NCBI GenBank assembly: GCA_948552115.1
Contig: CAOWNX010000012.1
Coordinates: 1-12,975, forward strand
From: an uncultured Bacilli bacterium
Lineage (GTDB): Bacteria > Bacillota_I > Bacilli_A > RF39 > UBA660
DNA length: 12,975 nucleotides
Direction of reading: 5' to 3'
Part shown: in pieces, positions 7,027 through 12,975 of the stretch
Position numbering within the stretch: the first letter of the stretch is position 1
Layout of the letters: each line of letters begins with the position of its first letter
Notes under the pieces: generated by a model
Database searches by the model: none
Told to the model about the DNA's origin: nothing
The model's input: only the letters and a program-made list of their open reading frames with translations
Made by a program: the position numbers and the translations under genes

Positions 7027-9141
7027 TTGAAAGATAGAATAATCGAGGTAATGTCTTCGATTCATGAAGCAAAGGAAGCAATAGAGATTAATGATTTGCT
7101 TGGGCTTACGAGTAGTGAAGAGTACCGAGAATTGTGTGAATCGTTAGAGGATTTGGTAGAAGAATATATTATCTTTAAGACAAAAAAGGAAAAATATATT
7201 TTATTAAAAAATTGTCCTAGTTTAAAGATTGGAAAATTGTCCTTGAATAAAAAGGGATATGGTTTTGTTATTTTAGAACGGGAAGAAGATTTATATATTC
7301 CAGAGGATATGATTCATGGAGCAACGCATGATGATATTGTTTTGGCAGAAATTACTCGTCAAGGAGTGAAACGGGAAGGTAAAGTTATTCGTGTTTTAAA
7401 ACGTGATTTACATGATATGGTAGGAGAAATTTATTCTTATAAGGGAAAATTTCGTTTGAAATTAGATGATGATAAGAAAGATTTGATTGTTATTTTATCT
7501 TCTGAAACAACGAAAAATCTTGTAGAAGGGCACAAAGTTTTGGTTCGTTTGGATAAGGAGCTTGATAAGAAGAAGTATTTGGGACATGTTCTAAAAATTT
7601 TAGGTCATAAGGATGATCCAGGGATTGATATTTTAAGTATTGCTTATAAGTATCAGATAGATCCAGATTTTGGTAGTGAAGTAGAACAAGAACTTTTGGA
7701 TATTCCGAATTCTGTGAATGAAGCAGAATTGCTTGGACGTACAGATTATACCAAAGATATGATTTTCACAATTGATGGGTCGCATACAAAAGATATTGAC
7801 GATGCAATTAGTTTACATATGGAAGGAAATTCTTATGTTTTAGGAGTTCATATTGCAGATGTTTCTCATTATGTTAAAGAAAATACTTTTCTTGGGGATG
7901 CTGCATATGAACGAGGAACTTCTAGTTATCTTGCAGACACGGTAATTCCGATGATTCCTCATCAATTATCGAATGGAATTTGTTCTTTGAATGAAGGAGA
8001 ACTTCGTTTGACGATGTCTGCGGTAATGAAAATTAGTCCAGATGGCGTTGTTGAGAGTTATGAGATTGGCCCAAGTTTTATTCAAAGTCAAAAGAAAATG
8101 ACTTATGAAGCAGTGAATGATATTTTAATGCGCGATATTGTAGCACCTGGATATGAACCTTATGTGGAAAATTTGAAATTGATGAATGAACTTGCTCATT
8201 TGTTACAAAAGAAAAGTGTGGAACGAGGATATATGGATTTTGCTTTAGATGAGGCACGGATTGTTCAGGATGAAAATGGAAAAGCAATTGATGTTGTGGT
8301 TGAAGAGAGAGAAGATGGTGAAAGATTAATTGAATCTTTTATGATTTTAGCTAATGAAACGGTAGCAAGTCATATTTATCATATGGAACTTCCTTTTATT
8401 TATCGTGTTCATGGTCAACCAAAGTCTGAAAAAGTGGATGATTTTGTTAATTTAGTAAAAATTTTAGGGTATGAATTAAAAACGAAAACGACAGATTTGA
8501 CCCCAAAAACAATGCAGCGTTTACTTTTAGAATTGGATGAGAAACCAGAATTTAAAATTTTGTCAAGTTTGCTTCTTCGAAGTATGAAGAAAGCAGAATA
8601 TAGTAAGGATAATATAGGACATTTTGGTTTAGCTTCGAGGGCTTATACACATTTTACGAGTCCGATTCGAAGATATCCAGATTTAATGGTTCACCGACTT
8701 TTGAAGAAGTATTTGGTGGAAAAAGATTTTTCGATGAGTACGATTTCTTATTTGGAACAAAATTTGGTAGAAGTTGCAGCTCATTCGAGTGAGAGAGAAG
8801 TTGCAGCGGATCAAGCAGAACGTGATGTTGATGATATGAAAATGGCAGAATATATGGAAAGTCATATTGGAGAAATTTTTGATGGAGTTATTAACACGGT
8901 AACAAATTTTGGCTTTTTTGTTGAGCTTCCTAATTTAATTGAAGGTCTTGTTCATGTGAAAACTTTAAAAGGCGATTTTTATAACTATGTTCCAGAGAGT
9001 TTGGCATTAATTGGAACAAATAGTAAGAAAACGTATCGAGTGGGAGATATGGTTCGAGTAGTTTGTGTGTCTGCTAGTAAGGAAACAGCGATGATAGATT
9101 TTGAGCTCGTGGGTGAAGAGAATGATAGAAGTAAAAAATAG
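7027..9141 (+). CDS. rnr: Ribonuclease R (RNB-family 3'-5' exoribonuclease)
   Basis: RNase R is a processive 3'-to-5' exonuclease that degrades structured RNA, takes part in rRNA quality control and removes tmRNA-tagged messages. With a TTG start at 7027 the protein has 704 residues, shorter than the roughly 770-810 of well-known members. Order: small helical N-terminal domain (1-60), two cold-shock/OB domains (about 65-195), RNB catalytic domain (about 240-565) and S1 domain (about 613-694). Metal ligands sit in TIDGSHTKDIDD (D250, D256, D258, D259). HFGLASRAYTHFTSPIRRYPD (532-552) is the typical end of the RNB domain. GGAG (7015-7018) lies 8 bases before TTG 7027. GTG 7018 is also in frame but lies within that site and overlaps the pseudopilin stop. 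The C-terminus is only ENDRSKK, without a long Lys-rich tail. It overlaps smpB by 20 bases. Confidence 0.95.
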   Translation: MKDRIIEVMSSIHEAKEAIEINDLLGLTSSEEYRELCESLEDLVEEYIIFKTKKEKYILLKNCPSLKIGKLSLNKKGYGFVILEREEDLYIPEDMIHGATHDDIVLAEITRQGVKREGKVIRVLKRDLHDMVGEIYSYKGKFRLKLDDDKKDLIVILSSETTKNLVEGHKVLVRLDKELDKKKYLGHVLKILGHKDDPGIDILSIAYKYQIDPDFGSEVEQELLDIPNSVNEAELLGRTDYTKDMIFTIDGSHTKDIDDAISLHMEGNSYVLGVHIADVSHYVKENTFLGDAAYERGTSSYLADTVIPMIPHQLSNGICSLNEGELRLTMSAVMKISPDGVVESYEIGPSFIQSQKKMTYEAVNDILMRDIVAPGYEPYVENLKLMNELAHLLQKKSVERGYMDFALDEARIVQDENGKAIDVVVEEREDGERLIESFMILANETVASHIYHMELPFIYRVHGQPKSEKVDDFVNLVKILGYELKTKTTDLTPKTMQRLLLELDEKPEFKILSSLLLRSMKKAEYSKDNIGHFGLASRAYTHFTSPIRRYPDLMVHRLLKKYLVEKDFSMSTISYLEQNLVEVAAHSSEREVAADQAERDVDDMKMAEYMESHIGEIFDGVINTVTNFGFFVELPNLIEGLVHVKTLKGDFYNYVPESLALIGTNSKKTYRVGDMVRVVCVSASKETAMIDFELVGEENDRSKK

Positions 9142-9553
9142 AAAAGCATATTTTGATTATACGATTTTGGAAACGATAGAGGCTGGTATTGTTCTTAGTG
9201 GTACAGAAATTAAAAGCCTACGTAAGGGTTCTGCAGATTTATCAGATAGTTTTGTTTTGCTGCGAAATCAGGAAGCACAAATTTTAAATCTTTATATTGC
9301 TCCTTATACCGAAGGGAATCAATTTAATCATGAAGAACGTCGGACTCGTAAATTGTTATTCCATAAAAGAGAAATTAAAAAATTACATGAGAAAGTTATG
9401 CAAGATGGGGTTACGTTAATTCCTTTGAAACTTTATTTTTCGAAACAATATGTCAAGGTATTGGTCGGTATTTGTAAGGGTAAGAAATTGTATGATAAAC
9501 GTGAGGCAATTAAGAAACGAGATTTGGAAAGAGAACAAAGGAGGAATTATTAA
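9122..9553 (+). CDS. smpB: SsrA-binding protein SmpB (tmRNA partner)
   Basis: SmpB binds tmRNA and brings it to stalled ribosomes in trans-translation. The 143-residue protein matches the family along its length: NRKAYFDYTILETIEAGIVL, GTEIKSLRKGSADLSDSF, then IAPYTEGNQFNHEERRTRKLL and KGKKLYDKREAIKKRD. The C-terminal tail, which lies in the mRNA channel in known structures, ends EREQRRNY and is a little shorter than usual. ATG 9122 is preceded by GGTGA (9112-9116) inside rnr. The in-frame TTG at 9101 would add seven residues that do not resemble the family. The 20-base overlap with rnr implies translational coupling, a sensible pairing because RNase R degrades tmRNA-tagged messages. The tmRNA gene itself is not in the window. 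Confidence 0.96.
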   Translation: MIEVKNRKAYFDYTILETIEAGIVLSGTEIKSLRKGSADLSDSFVLLRNQEAQILNLYIAPYTEGNQFNHEERRTRKLLFHKREIKKLHEKVMQDGVTLIPLKLYFSKQYVKVLVGICKGKKLYDKREAIKKRDLEREQRRNY

Positions 9554-9569
9554 GTTTTCCTCTTTTTTT
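9537..9569 (+). terminator. Intrinsic terminator of the pseudopilin-rnr-smpB operon, overlapping the smpB stop
   Basis: AAAGGAGGAA (9537-9546) pairs with TTCCTCTTTT (9557-9566), ten pairs including one G-U, around a 10-base loop that contains the smpB stop TAA (9551-9553). T residues run to 9569. The 5' arm encodes the last residues of SmpB. The Shine-Dalgarno-like GGAGG in the arm is therefore not a start signal. Confidence 0.82.
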
Positions 9570-9570
9570 G

Positions 9571-9592
9571 TGATATAATAGCCCATAGGTGG
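9571..9592 (+). promoter_or_regulatory. Extended -10 promoter and ribosome binding site of the 216-residue protein gene
   Basis: TGATATAAT (9571-9579) is a perfect extended -10 box that begins one base after the T-tract of the upstream terminator. No recognisable -35 box is present. Transcription would start near 9586, next to AGGTGG (9587-9592), 4 bases before ATG 9597. Confidence 0.65.
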
Positions 9593-9596
9593 TTTT

Positions 9597-10247
9597 ATGG
9601 ATTTCTTGATTCAAGAATTGCTTTTTGCAAAATTACGTTGTGAAAATTTAAAACAATTTTCTCCAAATCAAGTGTTATATTATGATTTGGAAAAAAAGAA
9701 TGCAAATATTGTTTATGATAGAATGTATCAGGCATTTTTATTAGAATTGAATAGTGTTTTGCCAACATTTTGTTATTTGCTTCGGATGTTGAATCCAAGA
9801 AATAAGGTTATTGTAGATGGAGTTTCTGTTGAATCTAAGGAAGGAAAGAAGCATGTTTTATATCTTTGCTTAGAAGAAAATAAGGAAAGTATTTCAAAAT
9901 CTTTACAGGAACTTATTTCTCCATTGCTTTCTTTGGATGAAATTTTGAATCTGTTTTATCAACAACAGGATTGCCTTATTATGACATGTTATAATGCATT
10001 GAAAAAACCAAAATATTTTACCAATTTTGAATTTTTAGCTTATTCGGATGAATCGAAAGAGAATTTTGCAGTAATGAGTGAGCATAGAAATCATCCATGG
10101 TATCCTTTTGTAAAAATGTTTCTTGAAAAAATTATTGAGTCCGGTGTAATTCAAGCAAAAAATGGTACAGTTTCTTCGACTTGTTTTGTTTTCCCTACTA
10201 TCTTTGACATGGAGAAATCATTGATTCGAGTTCCAAATATACTGTAA
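9597..10247 (+). CDS. Uncharacterised 216-residue protein, probably cytoplasmic
   Basis: I do not recognise this protein. It has no signal peptide and no clear membrane helix. The sequence looks like an alpha/beta globular protein, with a hydrophobic strand VLYLCLEE (87-94), a Leu-rich helical segment (102-122) and a C-terminal block around HPWYPFVKMFLEKIIESG (166-183). Six cysteines are scattered (15, 59, 91, 126, 131, 196) without a clear metal-binding CxxC pattern. Codon use resembles the neighbours and the frame is open throughout, so it is probably a real gene. It has its own extended -10 promoter, a good ribosome binding site and its own terminator, and is therefore a single-gene transcription unit between smpB and a DUF3048 gene. 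No function can be inferred from context. Confidence 0.8.
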   Translation: MDFLIQELLFAKLRCENLKQFSPNQVLYYDLEKKNANIVYDRMYQAFLLELNSVLPTFCYLLRMLNPRNKVIVDGVSVESKEGKKHVLYLCLEENKESISKSLQELISPLLSLDEILNLFYQQQDCLIMTCYNALKKPKYFTNFEFLAYSDESKENFAVMSEHRNHPWYPFVKMFLEKIIESGVIQAKNGTVSSTCFVFPTIFDMEKSLIRVPNIL

Positions 10248-10273
10248 AAAATTGGTTTACACTTTTAAAAATC

Positions 10274-10297
10274 AGAAGATATGAATCTTCTTTTTTT
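10274..10297 (+). terminator. Intrinsic terminator of the 216-residue protein gene
   Basis: AGAAGAT (10274-10280) and ATCTTCT (10285-10291) form a perfect 7-bp stem with loop ATGA, followed by T residues to 10297. The ATG in the loop (10281) is in frame with the next gene but is not its start. Confidence 0.88.
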
Positions 10298-10298
10298 G

Positions 10299-10324
10299 TG
10301 CTATACTAATATTAGAATAGGTGG
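10299..10324 (+). promoter_or_regulatory. Extended -10 promoter and ribosome binding site of the DUF3048 gene
   Basis: TGCTATACT (10299-10307) is an extended -10 box (TATACT, five of six) starting two bases after the terminator T-tract, with no clear -35 box. Transcription would start near 10314. AGGTGG (10319-10324) lies 4 bases before ATG 10329. Confidence 0.6.
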
Positions 10325-10328
10325 AAAT

Positions 10329-11345
10329 ATGAGAAAAAAGCAAAAGAGAACATCTTCCAAGTGGTTTCTTGTTGTGATTCTTTTTCTATCTTTGGTTGGT
10401 ATTGTTCTTTGTTCACAAACTTTGTTTCAAAAACAAGAGATTATGAATTCAGAAAAGCCAAAAATACAGGTCATTGATGAAGAATCCAAAAGTCGTCCTT
10501 ATGCAGTCATGATTAATAATTTATCGGTAGCAAGGAAGTATCATTCGGGATTGCAAGATGCTTATTTGGTTTATGAGATGATTGTAGAAGGTGGTATAAC
10601 ACGATTTTTGGCAATTTTTCAAGATACCGATACTTCAGTGATTGGACCTATTCGGAGTGCTCGTCCTTATTATTTGGATTATGTGATGGAGCATGATGCA
10701 TATTTTGTTCATTGGGGTTTTAGTGAGGAAGCTAAGAAAGATATTAAAACTTATGGAATACAAAATCTTAATGGATTGTATCAAGATCGTTATTTTTGGA
10801 AAGATCGAACGTTACCAGTTGCTACAGAACATACGGCATTTACGAGTATGGAAAAGTTAAAACAAGGCATCCATGATAGTAGCTATCGTAATATAAGGAA
10901 AGGAAATTTTTTGTTTTCATATTCTTCCGAGGAAGTTAATTTGGAAGAAGGTAGTACTGCAAATGTAATTGAAATACCTTATTCAAACAGTAGTGTAACA
11001 AGTTATCGATATAATCAGGAAACGAAATTGTACGAGCGATTTGTTAATCAAGAACCTCATGTGGATTATGTAACAAAGAAACAATATACTGCGAAAAATA
11101 TTATCACTTATCAAGTGAAGAATACCTCTATCGATAGTTATGGAAGGCAAAAATTGGATACGGTTTCTAAGGGGGAGGGCTATTATATAACAAATGGGGT
11201 TGCTAAAAAAATAATGTTTGAAAAGACTAGTCGAAGTGGTAAAACAAAATATACTTATTTGGATGGAACAGAGGTTGTCTTAAATGATGGAAATACTTGG
11301 ATACAAATTCAACCAACAAGTCAATCTTTCATTATAACAGAATAA
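10329..11345 (+). CDS. DUF3048 (YerB-like) extracytoplasmic protein
   Basis: The 338-residue protein has a basic N-terminus, MRKKQKR, and one hydrophobic helix (about 12-28). A large extracytoplasmic part follows. The DUF3048 N-terminal domain begins near 55 with SRPYAVMINNL, then LVYEMIVEGGITRFLAIF (80-97) and IGPIRSARPYYLDY (105-118), all typical of the Bacillus YerB family. The C-terminal domain (about 215-330) ends with TYLDGTEVVLNDGNTWIQI. YerB-type proteins are usually lipoproteins. Here the only cysteine near the helix, in GIVLCSQ (24-30), has Leu at -1 and is not a convincing lipobox, so it may stay membrane-anchored by its helix. The molecular function of the family is not established, as far as I know. 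ATG 10329 is chosen because AGGTGG lies 4 bases upstream; ATG 10281 is in the upstream terminator loop. It is followed after 16 bases by a second gene. Confidence 0.9.
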   Translation: MRKKQKRTSSKWFLVVILFLSLVGIVLCSQTLFQKQEIMNSEKPKIQVIDEESKSRPYAVMINNLSVARKYHSGLQDAYLVYEMIVEGGITRFLAIFQDTDTSVIGPIRSARPYYLDYVMEHDAYFVHWGFSEEAKKDIKTYGIQNLNGLYQDRYFWKDRTLPVATEHTAFTSMEKLKQGIHDSSYRNIRKGNFLFSYSSEEVNLEEGSTANVIEIPYSNSSVTSYRYNQETKLYERFVNQEPHVDYVTKKQYTAKNIITYQVKNTSIDSYGRQKLDTVSKGEGYYITNGVAKKIMFEKTSRSGKTKYTYLDGTEVVLNDGNTWIQIQPTSQSFIITE

Positions 11346-11361
11346 AAAGGAGGAGTTTTTA

Positions 11362-11808
11362 ATGGACTTTTTTATCGATTTTTTAGTAAATAATTATGTT
11401 TGGTTTTTAATGATAACCATTGTATTATTTTTTGCTTTGGTTGGTTATATTGTGGATAGTAAGGAACAGAAACCTGCTACTGTATTTGATAGTCCTTTGG
11501 AAATGCAACGGAATCTAACGAATTTAGCAGTATCAGCTCAAAATAAGACTCTTTCTTCTGCAGTGAATCCTAATTCGGGGATGAATTATCCAAATCAACA
11601 AATGAATCCTATGATGAATCAAGTCCCACAAAATTCTTATCCGCAACAAAATTATGGAACTTCTCAGACTAATTATGGGAATGTTCAAAATCAAAATTGG
11701 AATTCTAATCCATATTCGAATTATAATCAAACAATGCCAAATTCTACCATGAATATGGGCTCTAATTTAACGAATCAATCTACTTCTTTTGAAGTTTTAG
11801 GAAAATAA
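11362..11808 (+). CDS. Single-TM protein with Asn/Gln-rich low-complexity tail
   Basis: The 148-residue protein has one N-terminal membrane helix (about 11-31, YVWFLMITIVLFFALVGYIV) and a short linker with a conserved-looking patch FDSPLEMQRNLTNLA (42-56). A disordered tail follows. By hand count, residues 61-140 hold 21 Asn and 11 Gln, with many Met, Pro, Tyr and Ser and short NYG/NYP/NYN motifs, a prion-like composition. There are no catalytic motifs. A consensus site AAGGAGG (11347-11353) lies 8 bases before ATG. It is in the same transcript as the DUF3048 gene and ends before a terminator. Polarity is not certain: the basic/acidic balance flanking the helix is weak. I do not recognise a named family for it. 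Confidence 0.8.
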   Translation: MDFFIDFLVNNYVWFLMITIVLFFALVGYIVDSKEQKPATVFDSPLEMQRNLTNLAVSAQNKTLSSAVNPNSGMNYPNQQMNPMMNQVPQNSYPQQNYGTSQTNYGNVQNQNWNSNPYSNYNQTMPNSTMNMGSNLTNQSTSFEVLGK

Positions 11809-11838
11809 AAATTTTACTTTAATAATTCTTGGTAATAT

Positions 11839-11867
11839 AGGTGTTTTTTTGATGAAACACTTTTTTT
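11839..11867 (+). terminator. Intrinsic terminator after the Asn/Gln-rich protein gene
   Basis: GTGTTT (11841-11846) pairs with AAACAC (11855-11860), extended at the base by a G-U and an A-U pair and at the top by a G-U pair. Seven T residues follow (11861-11867). It separates the DUF3048 operon from cdaA. Confidence 0.78.
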
Positions 11868-11882
11868 GTTCGTTCTTTATCA

Positions 11883-11911
11883 TAGACGAAATTTAATTAT
11901 AATGTTATAAT
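11883..11911 (+). promoter_or_regulatory. Promoter of the cdaA operon
   Basis: TAGACG (11883-11888, four of six) and TATAAT (11906-11911) are spaced by 17 bases, with TG at 11903-11904 (extended -10). A second TATAAT lies 8 bases upstream (11898-11903), so two overlapping start sites are possible. The leader would be about 23 bases and contains AAGGAG (11928-11933). Confidence 0.65.
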
Positions 11912-11940
11912 GAATAAGCAAAATAAAAAGGAGTGATGAA

Positions 11941-12762
11941 ATGTCTTTAGCTGGATTTTGGGCGATACTCACAAAAATATTAGATATCTGTATTGTATGG
12001 ATGTTGTTTTATTTTATTTTAAAAAATATTAAAAATAATGTAAAAATGGTTTTGATTTTAAAAGGTGTTTTGTTAATATTGGCCATTGAAATTGTTAGTA
12101 AAATATTAAATTTATATACGGTTGGTCTTCTTTTGGAATATGTGATTGCTTGGGGACCGATTGCAGTGATTATTATTTTTCAACCTGAAATTCGTGGAGT
12201 TTTGGAAAGTATTGGTCGTACTCATTTGCTTGGAAGACATAAAATTTTAACGGTTGATGAAAGAGAACGTGTTATTTGTGAAATTATGGAAGCGGTTGAG
12301 TATTTAAAGCGAAATCGTATTGGAGCCCTTATTGTTATAGAACGAGATGTTTCTTTATTAGAATATATTGAACCAGCTACTAAAATTTATGCAGATGTTT
12401 CAAGTGAACTTTTGTGTAATTTGTTTTTTCCAAATAGTCCACTTCATGATGGAGGAGTTGTACTAGAAGGAGATCGTATTACTTGTGCAGGAGCGGTATT
12501 TAAAACAAGTATGAATCAAAATATTAATAAGCGTCTAGGAACAAGACATCGAGCTGCACTTGGTATTGCCGAGGAATCTGATGCTTTAGCCCTTGTTGTT
12601 AGTGAAGAAAATGGACGAATTAGTATTGCTAGTAATGGGGAACTAAATTATAATTTGACTTTAGATGAATTTCGTATGAAATTGATTGATGAATTGAAAC
12701 CAAAAGCAGAAATGTTCTATGAGGCTGATAGTCATCGTGAGGAGGATGATGACAATGAATAA
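11941..12762 (+). CDS. cdaA: Diadenylate cyclase CdaA (c-di-AMP synthase)
   Basis: CdaA condenses two ATP into cyclic di-AMP at the inner membrane face; c-di-AMP controls potassium, osmolyte and cell wall homeostasis. The 273-residue protein has three N-terminal helices (about 14-30, 36-56 and 60-80), then FQPEIRGVLESIGR (80-93) and the DAC domain (about 100-245). The nucleotide-binding motif GTRHRAALG (200-208, RHR at 202-204) is intact. The other active-site motif reads LHDGGVVLEGDRI (168-180): Asp170 is kept, but the usual DGA is DGG. The following SEENGRIS block is typical. The C-terminus is acidic (HREEDDDNE). ATG 11941 has AAGGAG 7 bases upstream. The overlap with a YbbR-like gene matches the conserved cdaA-ybbR(cdaR)-glmM order, in which CdaR modulates CdaA; glmM would lie beyond the window. 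Confidence 0.95.
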   Translation: MSLAGFWAILTKILDICIVWMLFYFILKNIKNNVKMVLILKGVLLILAIEIVSKILNLYTVGLLLEYVIAWGPIAVIIIFQPEIRGVLESIGRTHLLGRHKILTVDERERVICEIMEAVEYLKRNRIGALIVIERDVSLLEYIEPATKIYADVSSELLCNLFFPNSPLHDGGVVLEGDRITCAGAVFKTSMNQNINKRLGTRHRAALGIAEESDALALVVSEENGRISIASNGELNYNLTLDEFRMKLIDELKPKAEMFYEADSHREEDDDNE

Positions 12763-12975
12763 GATATTCCAGTTTGTTTTAAAAATTTTTAAAGGAATTT
12801 ATCGTATTTTAGATAGATTTTTTGTCACTCCAATTAGTCGTTTTTTATTTCGTTTGAATGATCGTTTAAAGAATAATCCAAGTAAAATTGAACATTTTTT
12901 AAATCGTCCAAATATTTTACTCTATATTTCATTGATTTTTGCAGTTGGTGTTTTTTTCCTTATTGATTCTCAAGT
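12755..12975 (+). CDS. Probable YbbR/CdaR-domain membrane protein (5' part, cut by window end)
   Basis: ATG 12755 opens a frame that overlaps the last 8 bases of cdaA and stays open to the window end (73 codons visible). The start is supported by GAGGAGG (12739-12745) 9 bases upstream, inside cdaA. In-frame ATGs at 12746 and 12749 are too close to that site. The visible part begins MNKIFQFVLKIFKGIYRILD, is basic and amphipathic (about 1-55), and has one hydrophobic helix, ILLYISLIFAVGVFFLI (about 54-70), followed by DSQ. This N-terminal anchor directly after cdaA is what is expected for YbbR/CdaR, the extracytoplasmic regulator of CdaA. The repeated YbbR domains lie beyond the window, so the assignment rests mainly on position. 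Confidence 0.75.
   Translation, partial: MNKIFQFVLKIFKGIYRILDRFFVTPISRFLFRLNDRLKNNPSKIEHFLNRPNILLYISLIFAVGVFFLIDSQ

Noticed and set aside
10281..10328. ATG 10281 as start of the DUF3048 protein
   Set aside because: This ATG is the loop of the upstream terminator and precedes the promoter; AGGTGG fits ATG 10329.
10329..10420. Lipoprotein signal in the DUF3048 protein
   Set aside because: The sequence before Cys28 is IVL, with Leu at -1 where Gly, Ala or Ser is expected, so the lipobox is not convincing.
11533..11730. Minus-strand Ile/Arg-rich open frame
   Set aside because: It is the antisense shadow of the Asn/Gln-rich coding region, with no ribosome site or plausible protein composition.
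1..12975. CRISPR arrays, tRNA/rRNA genes, insertion sequences, prophage or defence genes
   Set aside because: No regularly spaced repeats, cloverleaf-like sequences, transposase motifs or terminal inverted repeats were seen by eye; gene content is housekeeping with a few unknowns.

Overview
The window is an AT-rich stretch of bacterial chromosome, about one third G+C by eye. It comes from a low-GC Gram-positive lineage (Bacillota, most likely class Bacilli, possibly one of the uncultured gut clades). Reasons: an rpsG-fusA-tuf block, a secG-rnr-smpB block, a cdaA-ybbR pair, Shine-Dalgarno sites of the AGGAGG and AGGTGG types, consensus TATAAT -10 boxes, and intrinsic terminators with long T-tracts. 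UGA is used as a stop (ysxC and the pseudopilin gene end in TGA), which argues against a Mycoplasma-type code. A FemA-type gene and c-di-AMP synthesis suggest a walled cell. The species assignment is inference.

Layout: (1) 1-3578, end of the str operon: 3' part of rpsG, then fusA and tuf, closed by a strong terminator. (2) 3585-4930, a convergent minus-strand FemA/FemB/MurM-type gene with its own promoter and Shine-Dalgarno site. As given, it is broken by a single +1 frameshift near 4721. (3) 4951-6578, divergent from it: a six-TM membrane protein, the ribosome-assembly GTPase ysxC/engB, and secG. (4) 6628-9569, a compact operon with a small type IV pseudopilin-like protein, RNase R and SmpB. 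The last two are the exonuclease and tmRNA partner of trans-translation. (5) 9571-10297, a single-gene unit encoding a 216-residue protein I do not recognise. (6) 10299-11867, a DUF3048/YerB-type extracytoplasmic protein followed by a one-TM protein with an Asn/Gln-rich tail. (7) 11883-end, cdaA (membrane diadenylate cyclase), translationally overlapping a probable YbbR/CdaR gene cut by the window edge.

How it fits together: most genes serve translation (S7, EF-G, EF-Tu), ribosome assembly (YsxC), ribosome rescue and RNA decay (RNase R, SmpB), secretion (SecG), or the cell wall and c-di-AMP (FemA-like, CdaA, YbbR). Intergenic regions are very short. In two consecutive gaps the terminator T-tract runs straight into an extended -10 promoter, and the predicted transcript starts next to the Shine-Dalgarno site. 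No gap exceeds 300 bases.

I see no obvious new defence or mobile system. The points most worth a second look are the lone pseudopilin in front of rnr, the DGG (not DGA) motif in CdaA, the frameshifted FemA-type gene, the membrane-anchored Asn/Gln-rich protein, the unrecognised 216-residue protein, and the shortened switch I region of EF-Tu.
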